DNA from: Hahnella lacustris
GTDB taxonomy: Bacteria; Pseudomonadota; Gammaproteobacteria; Burkholderiales; Burkholderiaceae_A
Length of the DNA stretch: 64,000 bases
Assembly: GCA_965194655.1 (NCBI GenBank)
Contig: OZ239148.1
Coordinates: 372,001 to 436,000 of the forward strand
Reading direction: 5' to 3'
In this document: in pieces, positions 26,219-34,852 of the stretch
Layout: every line of letters begins with the position of its first letter
Position numbering within the stretch: position 1 is the stretch's first letter
The notes under the pieces: model-generated
Told to the model about the DNA's origin: nothing
The model's input: only the letters and a program-made list of their open reading frames with translations
The model's database searches: none
Translations under genes and position numbers: made by a program

Positions 26219-27406
26219 ATGGACCGTGCACCAGATCAGTTAAAAATTGAAGCTCAGTTGATTGCAGCCGCCCGCGAACTCGGCCCCCGTCTTGCAGAGC
26301 GCGCCTATCAGGCCGATCAGGACATGCGTATCCCAGATGAGACCATTGCGGAAATGAAGGCTGCTGGCCTCTTCAAGATTCTTCAACCCGCTCGCTGGGG
26401 TGGATTCGAAATGGATCCTCGCACGTTCTACAAGGTGCAGACGGTTTTGGCTGAGTACTGCATGTCGACTGCCTGGATCTACGGTGTGATGGGTGTTCAC
26501 CCTTGGCAGATTGCTCGCTATCCCATGAAGGCTCAGGAGGAGATCTGGGGCGAGGACGTCAACACGCTGGTTGCATCCACTTACATGCCCACGGCGAAGG
26601 TCGCCCCGGTTGATGGAGGGTATCAAGTCAGCGGCCGCTGGGGTTTCTCGAGCTGTTGTGAGCACTCGAGCTGGTTCTTGCTGGGCGGTATCGTGCCAGA
26701 GGCCAACGGACGTCCCCCCGAGCACGGGACGTTTCTGATTCCCAGGTCAGAAGTCACCATTCATAAGAATTGGGACACCCTCGGCATTCGTGGAAGCGGA
26801 AGCCATGATGTGGAGGTGAAGGGCTGCTTCGTCCCTGCCCATCGAGTCCAACGCACCAACAGCACCAAGGTTGATGACACCCCTGGACGTCAGTCCAACA
26901 CCAACCCCATCTACAACCTCAGCTTTGCGTCCGTGTTTGTTCGCGCAGTGTCTACAGCTTGTATTGGTGGTCTGCGGGGCGCGGTCAACGAGTTTGTTCG
27001 CTACTCCAGCCAGCATGTGGGAAATCACGGCAGTAAGACCGCTGAAGACCCCCAGGCTCAGCAGGCCGTGGTGGAGGCGATGTGTGCTCTAGATGCCATG
27101 GAACTTGTGCTCGAGCGCGACTACGCCGAAATGATGGAATACGCCGAGCGCGGTGAGCTTCCCCCCGTAGAGAAGCGGCTGCTGTACCGTTACCACTCCT
27201 CTTCGGTGCCTTCTGCCTGTGCAGATCATGTCAGCACGCTCATGCGCTGCATGGGTGCCCAGGGCATGTACAGCAAGAGCTCGATTGGTCGCGTCTTCCG
27301 CGACATTCATCAGGCACGTGGCCACATTGCAAACAATTACATGGCCCATGCTCGGGTGGCAGGCGCTGTCTTTCTGGGCCTTCCCAACCCTGATCCATTC
27401 GTCTGA
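26219..27406 (+). CDS. hsaA: HsaA-type 3-HSA 4-monooxygenase, oxygenase component
   Basis: A 395-residue flavin-dependent monooxygenase with acyl-CoA dehydrogenase fold. Words shared with mycobacterial HsaA/TesA2 include PDETIAEMKAAGLFKILQP, WGGFEMDP, GVHPWQIARY, AQEEIWGED, a WGFSSCCEHSSW segment and IPRSEV. The family hydroxylates the phenolic A ring of 3-HSA at C4 with FMNH2 from a separate reductase. No HsaB-type reductase is seen here. The AAAGGAG stands 7 bp before the ATG at 26219 and only 1 bp before one at 26213, which decides the start. It overlaps kstD by one base (TGATG) and sits in a ring A/B operon. Confidence 0.85.
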   Translation: MDRAPDQLKIEAQLIAAARELGPRLAERAYQADQDMRIPDETIAEMKAAGLFKILQPARWGGFEMDPRTFYKVQTVLAEYCMSTAWIYGVMGVHPWQIARYPMKAQEEIWGEDVNTLVASTYMPTAKVAPVDGGYQVSGRWGFSSCCEHSSWFLLGGIVPEANGRPPEHGTFLIPRSEVTIHKNWDTLGIRGSGSHDVEVKGCFVPAHRVQRTNSTKVDDTPGRQSNTNPIYNLSFASVFVRAVSTACIGGLRGAVNEFVRYSSQHVGNHGSKTAEDPQAQQAVVEAMCALDAMELVLERDYAEMMEYAERGELPPVEKRLLYRYHSSSVPSACADHVSTLMRCMGAQGMYSKSSIGRVFRDIHQARGHIANNYMAHARVAGAVFLGLPNPDPFV

Positions 27407-29121
27407 TGAGCACTGCGCCCCTGGCGTTTGACGCTGAATATGATGTGGTGGTGGTTGGGTCTGGGGCGGGAGGGATGCTTGCTGCGCTTCGGGCCCATGA
27501 CCAGGGCTTGAAGGCCCTCCTGCTCGAGAAGGCCGAAGTCTATGGCGGCACGTCGGCCATCTCGGGTGGGGGAATCTGGATTCCCAACAACGCGCATGCC
27601 ACCCGTGCGGGCTTAAAAGACACGCCAGAGCAAGCCAGAGCCTATGTTCAGGCCTCGGTTGCTGGGGAGGTGGAGCAGGCTCGAATCGACGCCTATCTGG
27701 CCGTTGCTCCTCAGATGGCGGAGTACCTCGAACAGAAGACTCTTGTGCGATATGCCGTCGCAGCCCAGTATCCCGACTACTATCCTGAGCTTCCCGGTGC
27801 ACTGGCGGGAGGTCGAACCCTCGATCCGGAGCTCTTTGATGCCAGCGTGTTGGGTGATGAGCTCAAGCGGTTGCGTCCCCCGTCGCCAACGACGCTACTG
27901 ATGGGAAAGATTGCTTGGACTGCGCGGCAGGCCCATAAGGCCATGTCCAAGTCTTTCGGTTGGCGCTTCATGGTTGTTTGGGCCATGCTGAAGTACAGGC
28001 TCGACAAACGGTGGCGCAAAAAGACCGGGTTTAAGCGTGATCGCTACGCTGCGCTTGGCAGCGCCCTGGTTGCAGGCTTGCGCAGGTCGATGATGGATCG
28101 GCAGATCGACCTCTGGCTGTCTTGCCCACTGAAGGCCTTGTTGCAGGATGATGGGAAGGTCATCGGCGTAGAGGTGGAACACGCGTCCGTCACCAAGCGC
28201 ATTCATGCCAGGCGGGGGGTTATCCTGGCCTCGGGTGGATTCGAGCAGAACCAAGCACTGCGAGAGCAATACCTGCCTGCACCTACACAGGTGAAATGGA
28301 GTGCCACGCCAACCGGACAGAACACGGGTGATGCTTTGTTGGCTGCTCAGGCGCTGGGTGCGAAGACTTCACTCATGGACTGGGCCTGGTGGTGTCCCAC
28401 CATCGGTGTCCCCAAAGAGTCCAGTCAACGAGGTGTATTTGCAGAGCGGGCCTTCCCGGGTGCGATCGTGGTGAATGGTCTCGGACAGCGGTTTGCCAAC
28501 GAAGCTGAGCCCTACCTTGAGTTCGGAAAGGCCATGTATGACGATCACGCCAAGACCGGTCACTCGCTGCCAGCCTGGGTGATCTTCGACGCACATTTCC
28601 GTTTTCACTACGCCATGGGTCCGATCATGCCGGGTCAGATCATGCCTGACCGTCGCATTCCAGAGGAGTGGTGGGGCCGCGTGCTCTGGACAGCAGATTC
28701 ATTGGATGCGCTTGCGGCCAAGATTGGTGTCGATGCTCAGGGGTTGGCCACGACCGTTGAGCGCGTCAATTCGTTTGCCAAGAGTGGAACGGATCTCGAT
28801 TTTGGACGCGGCGGCAATGTCTACGACCGGTACTACGGTGATGTCAATGTTAAGCCCAACCCATGTCTCGCACCGGTGGCCAAGGCCCCGTTCTATGCCA
28901 TGCGGATGGATGGAGGGGATATTGGTACCAAGGGGGGGCTCCTGACCAACGCCCATGCTCAGGTGATCCGAGAGGATGGTTCAGTCATTCGGGGTCTCTA
29001 TGCCATTGGAAATTGCTCTTCTTCCGTGATGGGTAAGCGCTATCCCGGCGCTGGCTCCACGCTTGGACCTGCGATGACCTTTGGCTTTATCGCAGCAGAC
29101 CATCTCGGTCAGCAGGCTTAA
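27406..29121 (+). CDS. kstD: 3-ketosteroid Delta1-dehydrogenase KstD
   Basis: A 571-residue FAD protein of the succinate dehydrogenase/KstD family. The N-terminal dinucleotide motif is VVVVGSGAGG, followed by GGTSAISGGGIWIPNN (about residues 47-62). Near the end, GDIGTKGGLLTN and RYPGAGSTLGPAMTFGFIAA are the hallmarks of KstD; Tyr546 and Gly550 in YPGAG fit the conserved active-site YPxxG. The enzyme introduces the C1-C2 double bond in 3-keto-4-ene steroids and passes electrons to a quinone or another acceptor. It is cotranscribed with hsaA and the Delta4-dehydrogenase. The family call is strong; positional and stereo-preference is not readable. Confidence 0.88.
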   Translation: MSTAPLAFDAEYDVVVVGSGAGGMLAALRAHDQGLKALLLEKAEVYGGTSAISGGGIWIPNNAHATRAGLKDTPEQARAYVQASVAGEVEQARIDAYLAVAPQMAEYLEQKTLVRYAVAAQYPDYYPELPGALAGGRTLDPELFDASVLGDELKRLRPPSPTTLLMGKIAWTARQAHKAMSKSFGWRFMVVWAMLKYRLDKRWRKKTGFKRDRYAALGSALVAGLRRSMMDRQIDLWLSCPLKALLQDDGKVIGVEVEHASVTKRIHARRGVILASGGFEQNQALREQYLPAPTQVKWSATPTGQNTGDALLAAQALGAKTSLMDWAWWCPTIGVPKESSQRGVFAERAFPGAIVVNGLGQRFANEAEPYLEFGKAMYDDHAKTGHSLPAWVIFDAHFRFHYAMGPIMPGQIMPDRRIPEEWWGRVLWTADSLDALAAKIGVDAQGLATTVERVNSFAKSGTDLDFGRGGNVYDRYYGDVNVKPNPCLAPVAKAPFYAMRMDGGDIGTKGGLLTNAHAQVIREDGSVIRGLYAIGNCSSSVMGKRYPGAGSTLGPAMTFGFIAADHLGQQA

Positions 29122-29127
29122 GCCCCA

Positions 29128-30753
29128 ATGACCCAGCAGTTACTCCCCGAGGTAGATGTTTTGGTGGTGGGCTGGGGAGCGGCTGGCGCCTGCGCAGCCA
29201 TCGAGGCGCTTGATGCGGGTCTCTCGGTGGCCATCCTCGATCGATTTAACGGAGGAGGAGCCAGCCAAAAGAGTGGCGGAGTGGTCTACGCAGGAGGGGG
29301 AACTCGACATCAGCGCGCAGCGGGTTATGAAGACTCTGCGCAAGCCATGTTCGATTACCTGAAGCATGAGGTTGGCACCGTTATCTCCGATGCCACGCTT
29401 CAGAGATTCTGCGAACAGAGTGTCGAGAATCTTCAATGGCTCGAGGAGCAGGGTGCGCCCTACGCGCATCAGGTGCCGCCCGGTGGCAAGACCTCCTATC
29501 CCTCGGATGGTTATTACCTGTATTTCTCTGGCAACGAGATGGTTCCGGACTGCGCCGGATCTCAAGCCCCGGCGCCACGAGGACATCGCACCGTGGGCAA
29601 AGGACATGGTGGGGCCGTGCTCTATCAGGCGCTGAGAGAGGCCTGTCTGAGAAAAGGCGCTCAGGTCCATACGCAAACGAGGGTCATGGGCCTCATTCAG
29701 GACGATGCAGGCCGAGTGGTGGGCGTTCAAGCTCGCCAGATTCCCCCAGGGTCTCCTGAAGCCAAGCGCCATGCAGATGTATCGGCTCGCAGTGAAGCAG
29801 TGAACAACACCAGGCCCAAACTCGCATCTCAACTGCGCAAGCAGGCTGAATCGATTGAAGCGCGATCGGCCCAGCAGGTTGAGGTTCGTGCCCGGTTGGG
29901 TGTGGTCCTCTCCACGGGCGGCTTCATATTCAATCGCGAGATGGTTCGTCAGTTCGCACCCAAATATGTCACCAACTTCAGGATTGGCTCCTCTGGGTGC
30001 GCCGGAGATGGGCATCGACTTGCATCTGGCTTGGGGGCTGCGCTCGACCATATGCACCACGTGACCGCCTGGCGGTTCATCAATCCCCCCTCTGCACTCA
30101 CGGGCGGTATTGCAGTCAATGCTCGGGGCGAGCGGATTGAGAATGAAGAGACCTATGGTGCGAGGCTTGGATACGCGATCTGCGAAGAGAACGAGGGACG
30201 AGCCTGGCTGATTCTCGACAGCCAGATTCGCTGGGCTGCACTCAAACAAATCCTCTTCGGCCGGCTTTGGTGGTTTCAGTGGGCGCCTGCATTTGTGCTT
30301 TTGTTCATTCAGGCACGCTCTGCACGCACTGTCTCCGCACTCGCTCGAAAGATCGGGCTCCCTGTGGCTGCTTTGGCGCATGCGGTGGAGATGAACAATC
30401 AGAGTGCAGCAGGAGCATGCCCAGATCCTGTAGGCAAGTCGGAGCACTCAAGGGTCTCTCTTCGAGGCCCGCGCTTCTATGCGGTTGACATTGGAGTAGC
30501 GAACCCATTTTTCCCCCTTGGAGCATTGACGCTGGGGGGGATCCGAGTGAATGAAGAGTCTGGCCAGGCTCTTCGTGAGGATGGTTCCCTTATTGAGGGG
30601 CTTTATGCGTCCGGTCGTGCTGCCGTGGGCGTGGCCTCCAATCGGTATGTCAGCGGATTGTCGCTCGCAGACTGTGTCTTTTCCGGCCGCCGCGCGGGCC
30701 GCGCGCTGGCTTTAACCGCCCCTCATGGGGCTTTAGGAGATGAATCAGCGTGA
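29128..30753 (+). CDS. kst4D: 3-ketosteroid Delta4-dehydrogenase (Kst4D/TesI-like)
   Basis: A 541-residue FAD flavoprotein with the N-terminal VLVVGWGAAGACAAIEA motif, SQKSGGVVYAGGGT and a late GGIRVNEESGQ. The key feature is Tyr507-Val-Ser509 in NRYVSGLSLADC. The Y-x-S motif contributes catalytic residues in rhodococcal Delta4-(5alpha)-dehydrogenase and separates this group from KstD, which has YPxxG. It would convert 5-saturated 3-ketosteroids to 4-ene-3-ones. A middle segment with a hydrophobic stretch near residue 380-400 may contact the membrane. It lies 6 bp after kstD and overlaps the following SDR by four bases. Confidence 0.8.
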   Translation: MTQQLLPEVDVLVVGWGAAGACAAIEALDAGLSVAILDRFNGGGASQKSGGVVYAGGGTRHQRAAGYEDSAQAMFDYLKHEVGTVISDATLQRFCEQSVENLQWLEEQGAPYAHQVPPGGKTSYPSDGYYLYFSGNEMVPDCAGSQAPAPRGHRTVGKGHGGAVLYQALREACLRKGAQVHTQTRVMGLIQDDAGRVVGVQARQIPPGSPEAKRHADVSARSEAVNNTRPKLASQLRKQAESIEARSAQQVEVRARLGVVLSTGGFIFNREMVRQFAPKYVTNFRIGSSGCAGDGHRLASGLGAALDHMHHVTAWRFINPPSALTGGIAVNARGERIENEETYGARLGYAICEENEGRAWLILDSQIRWAALKQILFGRLWWFQWAPAFVLLFIQARSARTVSALARKIGLPVAALAHAVEMNNQSAAGACPDPVGKSEHSRVSLRGPRFYAVDIGVANPFFPLGALTLGGIRVNEESGQALREDGSLIEGLYASGRAAVGVASNRYVSGLSLADCVFSGRRAGRALALTAPHGALGDESA

Positions 30754-31487
30754 GTCGGTTCAGCGGAAAAACAGTCGTCGTAACCGGTGCAGCCGGTGGC
30801 CTTGGTTTTGCAACCGCGCAGCGGTTCAAAGAGGAAGGGGCTCATGTGGTGGGGGTCGATCGATCGACTCGCTCGGAGTCCCCATTCGAACTCTTGGAGG
30901 CGGATGTGAGCCAGCCAGCAGATTGGCGGCGCATTGCTGCTCATTGTCTTGAGCACACCGGACGCGTGGATGTGCTGGTGAATAATGCTGCAATTCTCAT
31001 TGAGGGAAACATTGAAAGCGCGACGCTAGACGATTTTCAGCGCACCTTGGCCGTCAATGTGCAGAGCGTTTTTCTGGGCTGTCAGACCTTCCTCCCGTTG
31101 ATCGCACAAGGTGGGGGTGGTGCCATTGTGAACATCGCCTCCATCGCAAGCATCATGGGCATTGACAGTCACGCAGCCTATTGCGCCTCAAAAGGGGCGG
31201 TGGCTGCGCTTACCAAGAGCATCGCTGTGCATTGTCGAAAAACCCGAAATCGCGTCCGCTGTAATTCCGTTCACCCGGACGGGATTCTGACCCCCATGCT
31301 CTTTGCGAGCCTTCCGCCCGGAGTGAAGCCAGAGTTCATCAGCACGGAGCGAGATCCCATGAATCGCTTCTGTCCCCCGGAAGATGTCGTAGCCGCGATC
31401 GTGTTTCTGGCCAGTGACGAGGCGAAGTCTATTCAGGGCATCGAGATGCGCGTCGACAATGGGCAGTCCGTCATGGGCCGCCCGTAA
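30750..31487 (+). CDS. 3beta/17beta-hydroxysteroid dehydrogenase (Comamonas type)
   Basis: A 245-residue SDR with TGAAGGLG, VNNAAI, the serine region NIASIASIMG and YCASKGA. The region around NSVHPDGILTPMLFASLPPGV closely follows the NSIHPDGIYTPM and ASLPKGV words of the structurally known C. testosteroni 3beta/17beta-HSD, as does VFLGCQ. That enzyme oxidises 3beta- and 17beta-hydroxyls such as those of DHEA or testosterone with NAD. It is translationally coupled to the Delta4-dehydrogenase, so one transcript encodes hydroxyl oxidation, both ring A desaturations and the later HsaA step. It ends 11 bp from the convergent aldehyde dehydrogenase. Confidence 0.8.
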   Translation: MSRFSGKTVVVTGAAGGLGFATAQRFKEEGAHVVGVDRSTRSESPFELLEADVSQPADWRRIAAHCLEHTGRVDVLVNNAAILIEGNIESATLDDFQRTLAVNVQSVFLGCQTFLPLIAQGGGGAIVNIASIASIMGIDSHAAYCASKGAVAALTKSIAVHCRKTRNRVRCNSVHPDGILTPMLFASLPPGVKPEFISTERDPMNRFCPPEDVVAAIVFLASDEAKSIQGIEMRVDNGQSVMGRP

Positions 31488-31498
31488 CGCGCTATGGC

Positions 31499-32914
31499 CT
31501 AGCCTTGGTCGGTGACCTGTCCGGCCATGGCGGGCTCCAGCCAGTCTGGATAGGGGGGCAGAACACCCCAATCCGCACGAGGATCGACAGGACCGGACAC
31601 GAAGACTGTTCGCATATGGCTCAGACTCAGGAACCCTTCTTTGCCCTGGTAGTGACCCATTCCCGACGCGCCCACCCCACCGAAAGGCGCAGAGAGCATC
31701 GCCGCATGCATCATCGCGTCATTGATGGAGACCCCACCCGATAGCGTGTTCTGAAGCAGATGATCGCGCTCGGCTGTGTCAGTTCCGAAGTAGTAGAGCG
31801 CCAGAGGGCAGTCGCGAGACTGAATATCAGTGACGACCTGGTCGAGTGATGAGTAGGGCTGAATCACCATCAGTGGCCCGAAGAGCTCCTCTTGCATGGC
31901 CTGCGCTGTGGGGCTTGCACCAACCAAAAGGGTGAGCGGAAGGCGACGATCTGCGCCTGTCGGGTCTCCCGCTTCTGAGAGCACTTCAATTCTTACGCCT
32001 TGAGACTGTGCGTCTGCAACGAGTCCCGTCAGGCGTGAATGATGCCGAGCATTCACCACAGAGGTGAGGCTGGGATTGTCGCGTGTGTTGGGCGTGAGCT
32101 GCTGTACTGTCTCTCGCATGGCCTGAATGAAGGATTCGACCTGACCCTCATGGACATAGCAGACATCTGGGTTTACGCAGAGCTGCCCGGCATTGGTGAG
32201 CTTCGCAATGGCGATTTTGCGCGCGGCATCAGAGATGTCAGCGGATCGTCCAACCACGGTTGGCGACTTTCCGCCGAGTTCTAGGGTGACCGGTGTCAAG
32301 TGTTGGCTCGCAGCCTGCATGATGAGCTTGCCAACACGTCCACTGCCTGTGAAGACCAGGTGCCCAAGCTGACTGCCTGCGATCGCCTGCGCAATCTCGG
32401 CACCGCCCGTGACACACGCCACCTCTTCCGGGGAGAAGCAGGCTTGAATGGCTGAATGCACCACTTCAGCGGTCTTGGGAGCCACCTCGGAGGGTTTGAG
32501 CAACACGGGGTTCCCAGCAGCCAGGGCAGAGGCCATCGGGGCGAAGAGGGTGAAGATGGGCGCGTTCCAGGTGCCAATGATCCCGACGGGTCCCTTCGGT
32601 TGAACCTGTACCCAGGCCTGCGCACCCATCTGGTCATACGGGCTAAAGACCTCTCGAGAGGAGGGCTGCATCCAGTCCTCGAGATGAGCTCGGGCGTACT
32701 TGAGCGGGGCCATGCTCCCGAGTAGGTCATTCATCGTGGAGTAGGCTCGATGGCGGTTGCCAAAGTCATCATGCATCGCCGCCACCAGGGGGTCTCGGAA
32801 GTCCACCAAGGCCTTGATCGCACGGGTGAGGCGATCTTTGCGTATCTCAACGCTCGGATTGGGGTCCTTCCAGAATCCGGACCATTGTTGCTTCAATATG
32901 GCTTCGACAGACAT
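31499..32914 (-). CDS. Aldehyde dehydrogenase (coniferyl-aldehyde type; Sad-like candidate)
   Basis: A 471-residue NAD(P)-dependent aldehyde dehydrogenase. GTWNAPIF, the cofactor motif FTGSGRVGKLI, the base in LELGGKSP and the nucleophile in NAGQLCVNPD are all intact, and the C-terminal PFGGVGASGMG is present. It belongs to the shorter coniferyl-aldehyde dehydrogenase branch. A GAGGGGAG precedes the ATG on the minus strand. In cholate-degrading Pseudomonas an aldehyde dehydrogenase, Sad, oxidises the C22 aldehyde produced by a steroid aldolase. This gene stands divergent from the Ltp2-aldolase operon with a shared promoter region, so the same role is plausible but inferred. Confidence 0.7.
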   Translation of the reverse strand: MSVEAILKQQWSGFWKDPNPSVEIRKDRLTRAIKALVDFRDPLVAAMHDDFGNRHRAYSTMNDLLGSMAPLKYARAHLEDWMQPSSREVFSPYDQMGAQAWVQVQPKGPVGIIGTWNAPIFTLFAPMASALAAGNPVLLKPSEVAPKTAEVVHSAIQACFSPEEVACVTGGAEIAQAIAGSQLGHLVFTGSGRVGKLIMQAASQHLTPVTLELGGKSPTVVGRSADISDAARKIAIAKLTNAGQLCVNPDVCYVHEGQVESFIQAMRETVQQLTPNTRDNPSLTSVVNARHHSRLTGLVADAQSQGVRIEVLSEAGDPTGADRRLPLTLLVGASPTAQAMQEELFGPLMVIQPYSSLDQVVTDIQSRDCPLALYYFGTDTAERDHLLQNTLSGGVSINDAMMHAAMLSAPFGGVGASGMGHYQGKEGFLSLSHMRTVFVSGPVDPRADWGVLPPYPDWLEPAMAGQVTDQG

Positions 32915-32985
32915 GACGCTCCCCTCTCAGTGGCAATGGTTGAATGCTTTGAGCCGCATTAACACACGCGCGTGGTTCGGGGGTA

Positions 32986-33001
32986 TCGTCCTTTTGGGGT
33001 A
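32986..33001. promoter_or_regulatory. Possible operator, site G (ALDH / SDR-chsH2 divergent promoter)
   Basis: TATCGTCC half site with a degenerate partner (GGGTA) at the standard six-base spacing. It is 37 bp before the SDR start at 33038 and 72 bp from the aldehyde dehydrogenase start. It is weaker than sites A, B, E and F. Confidence 0.35.
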
Positions 33002-33037
33002 AGACTGTCATTAGGGTCTCCCACTAGAGTCCGTGCC

Positions 33038-33817
33038 ATGACCAAGACAACTTCGGACGCCAAACGAGTCCTCATCACCGGGGGCACCAAGGGTATCGGG
33101 TTGGAGATGGTGCGAGCCTTCTCAGCGGCCGGCCATCGTCTACTCACCACCAGCCGTAAGCTCACCGATGAGCAGGCCGCAGAACTCTCTGGCCTGGGTG
33201 TGGACCATGTCGTGAGTGATGTGAGAGACGCAGATTCGATCGAGTCGCTCTTCTCTCAGACGCACGAAAAGCTGGGTGGGCTTGACGTGGTGGTACACAA
33301 CGCCGGTGGCAGCCCATTTTCTTATCACGATCAGGCCTCGCCTCGTTTTATCGAGGGGGTGTTAAGGCTCAACCTTCTGTCGCCGATGCTGGTCGCCCAG
33401 GCTGCATACCGGTCTTTTCTTCGGTCAGATTCGCGCGGGGTTTTAATCCTGATTGGGAGTGTGGCTGCTTGCCGCCCTTCGCCCGGAACCGCAGTCTATG
33501 GAGCCGCGAAGGCAGGGGTGGTCCACCTCGCACAATCACTCGCGGTTGAGTGGGGAGAACGCGCGCGCGTTGTGTGTGTGAGTCCCGGCCTCATTGAGAC
33601 GGAGCAGGCGGAGCTGCACTACGGCAATCGTCAAGGCGTGTCAGCGGTAGAGTCAACCATTCCTGCAGGCCGGATGGGTCGACCTGAGGATGTGGCAAAG
33701 GCTTGTTTGTTCGCAGCCTCAGAGGCAGCCGAGTACTGGTCTGGTACTAATTTGCTGTTGCATGGGGGCGGTGAGTGGCCCGCCTTCCTCACCGCGCTCA
33801 ATACACCCAAACCTTAA
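33038..33817 (+). CDS. Short-chain dehydrogenase at the head of the side-chain operon
   Basis: 259 residues with TGGTKGIG at the N-terminus, HNAGG in place of NNAG, LIGSVAAC for the serine region and YGAAKAG for Tyr/Lys. The C-terminal LLLHGGGEWP is unusual for the family. The ATG at 33038 has only a poor ribosome-binding sequence; a GTG-initiated longer form from 32972 would overlap the predicted operator and is less likely. It is followed 16 bp later by chsH2, so it probably acts in C3 side-chain removal, for example on a hydroxyacyl intermediate or a ring hydroxyl. The substrate is unknown. Confidence 0.65.
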   Translation: MTKTTSDAKRVLITGGTKGIGLEMVRAFSAAGHRLLTTSRKLTDEQAAELSGLGVDHVVSDVRDADSIESLFSQTHEKLGGLDVVVHNAGGSPFSYHDQASPRFIEGVLRLNLLSPMLVAQAAYRSFLRSDSRGVLILIGSVAACRPSPGTAVYGAAKAGVVHLAQSLAVEWGERARVVCVSPGLIETEQAELHYGNRQGVSAVESTIPAGRMGRPEDVAKACLFAASEAAEYWSGTNLLLHGGGEWPAFLTALNTPKP

Positions 33818-33833
33818 TCCTCGAGAGGAATCT

Positions 33834-34850
33834 ATGTCAGAAGAGGCAATGCCGGATTGGCTCCGACAGGCCAGATCCTTGATCGGTAAGCGCTACGGTC
33901 GTGTTCGTGCCTGGGATCCGGTCAATGTGCCCATGGCCCGGCAGTGGGCCGAGATCATGGGCGTGACCAACCCGGTGTATTCCGACGCCTCAAGCGCTCG
34001 AGCGCTGCATGGACGAGCCGTGGTGCCACCCGCCATGCTGCAGGTCTGGTGTATGGAGGGCCCCGTCATGAACCACTACGCGCCTGGTTCGACGGATGAG
34101 AATCCCTACGAAGTTCTCAAGATGATGGAGGCGCAGGGATATGGGTCGGTCGTGGCCGTCAACTCCGAGCTGAGCTTTGACCGTTATCTCTCCCCCGACG
34201 AACAGGTCTATTACGTCACTGATCTGCAGGATATTGGCCCTGAGAAAACCACCGCACTTGGCACCGGTTTTTTTGTCACCTTGATCATGACCTACTATGT
34301 GGAAGCCACGGTAGGTGACCCTGATGAGTCTCAAGACGAGCGTGTGGGACAGCTGCTCTTTAGAGTGTTCAAATTCAAACCGGCGGCGCCCCCGCCAAAG
34401 TTAGTGGATTCTGCCGCTTCTGGTGTTCAGCTGCCAAAGGTCCCTGCGCCGGGAATCAGCGATGACACTCGGTTCTTCTGGGACGGGGCATCTCGAGGCC
34501 AGTTAATGGTCCAGCGTTGCACCTCATGTCAGACGCTTCGGCACCCTCCCGGTCCAGCCTGTCCTCAGTGTCATTCGCTGGAGTGGGACACCCTTGAGGT
34601 CAGCGGTAAAGGCACGCTGTATTCCTATGTGGTGATGCATTACCCCGAAGTACCCCCTTTCAGTTATCCCAATCCCATTGGCCTGATTGAGCTCGAGGAG
34701 GGTACTCGCTTGATTGCTGGGTTAAAGGGTTTTGACGCTCAACAGCATCCCATCGGGACTCCAGTGCTGGTCCAGTTTGAAACGGTAGAGACCACTCAGG
34801 GACCCATGACCTTTCCGTATTTCACTCCAACCCCACCTGTGGGAGCGTAA
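33834..34850 (+). CDS. chsH2: ChsH2-like MaoC-DUF35 protein (steroid enoyl-CoA hydratase subunit)
   Basis: 338 residues: an N-terminal hot-dog/MaoC_N region (about 1-180, with MARQWAEIMGVTNPVY) and a C-terminal DUF35 part with a rubredoxin-like zinc knuckle CTSCQTLRHPPGPACPQC, then the OB-fold GKGTLYSYVVMHYP. This is the domain order of mycobacterial ChsH2, which forms the hydratase with ChsH1 and whose DUF35 domain docks onto the Ltp2 aldolase. ChsH1-like and Ltp2-like genes follow two and three genes later. The start at 33834 follows GAGAGGAA. It would hydrate the unsaturated 3-carbon side-chain CoA ester. Confidence 0.85.
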   Translation: MSEEAMPDWLRQARSLIGKRYGRVRAWDPVNVPMARQWAEIMGVTNPVYSDASSARALHGRAVVPPAMLQVWCMEGPVMNHYAPGSTDENPYEVLKMMEAQGYGSVVAVNSELSFDRYLSPDEQVYYVTDLQDIGPEKTTALGTGFFVTLIMTYYVEATVGDPDESQDERVGQLLFRVFKFKPAAPPPKLVDSAASGVQLPKVPAPGISDDTRFFWDGASRGQLMVQRCTSCQTLRHPPGPACPQCHSLEWDTLEVSGKGTLYSYVVMHYPEVPPFSYPNPIGLIELEEGTRLIAGLKGFDAQQHPIGTPVLVQFETVETTQGPMTFPYFTPTPPVGA

Positions 34851-34852
34851 GC

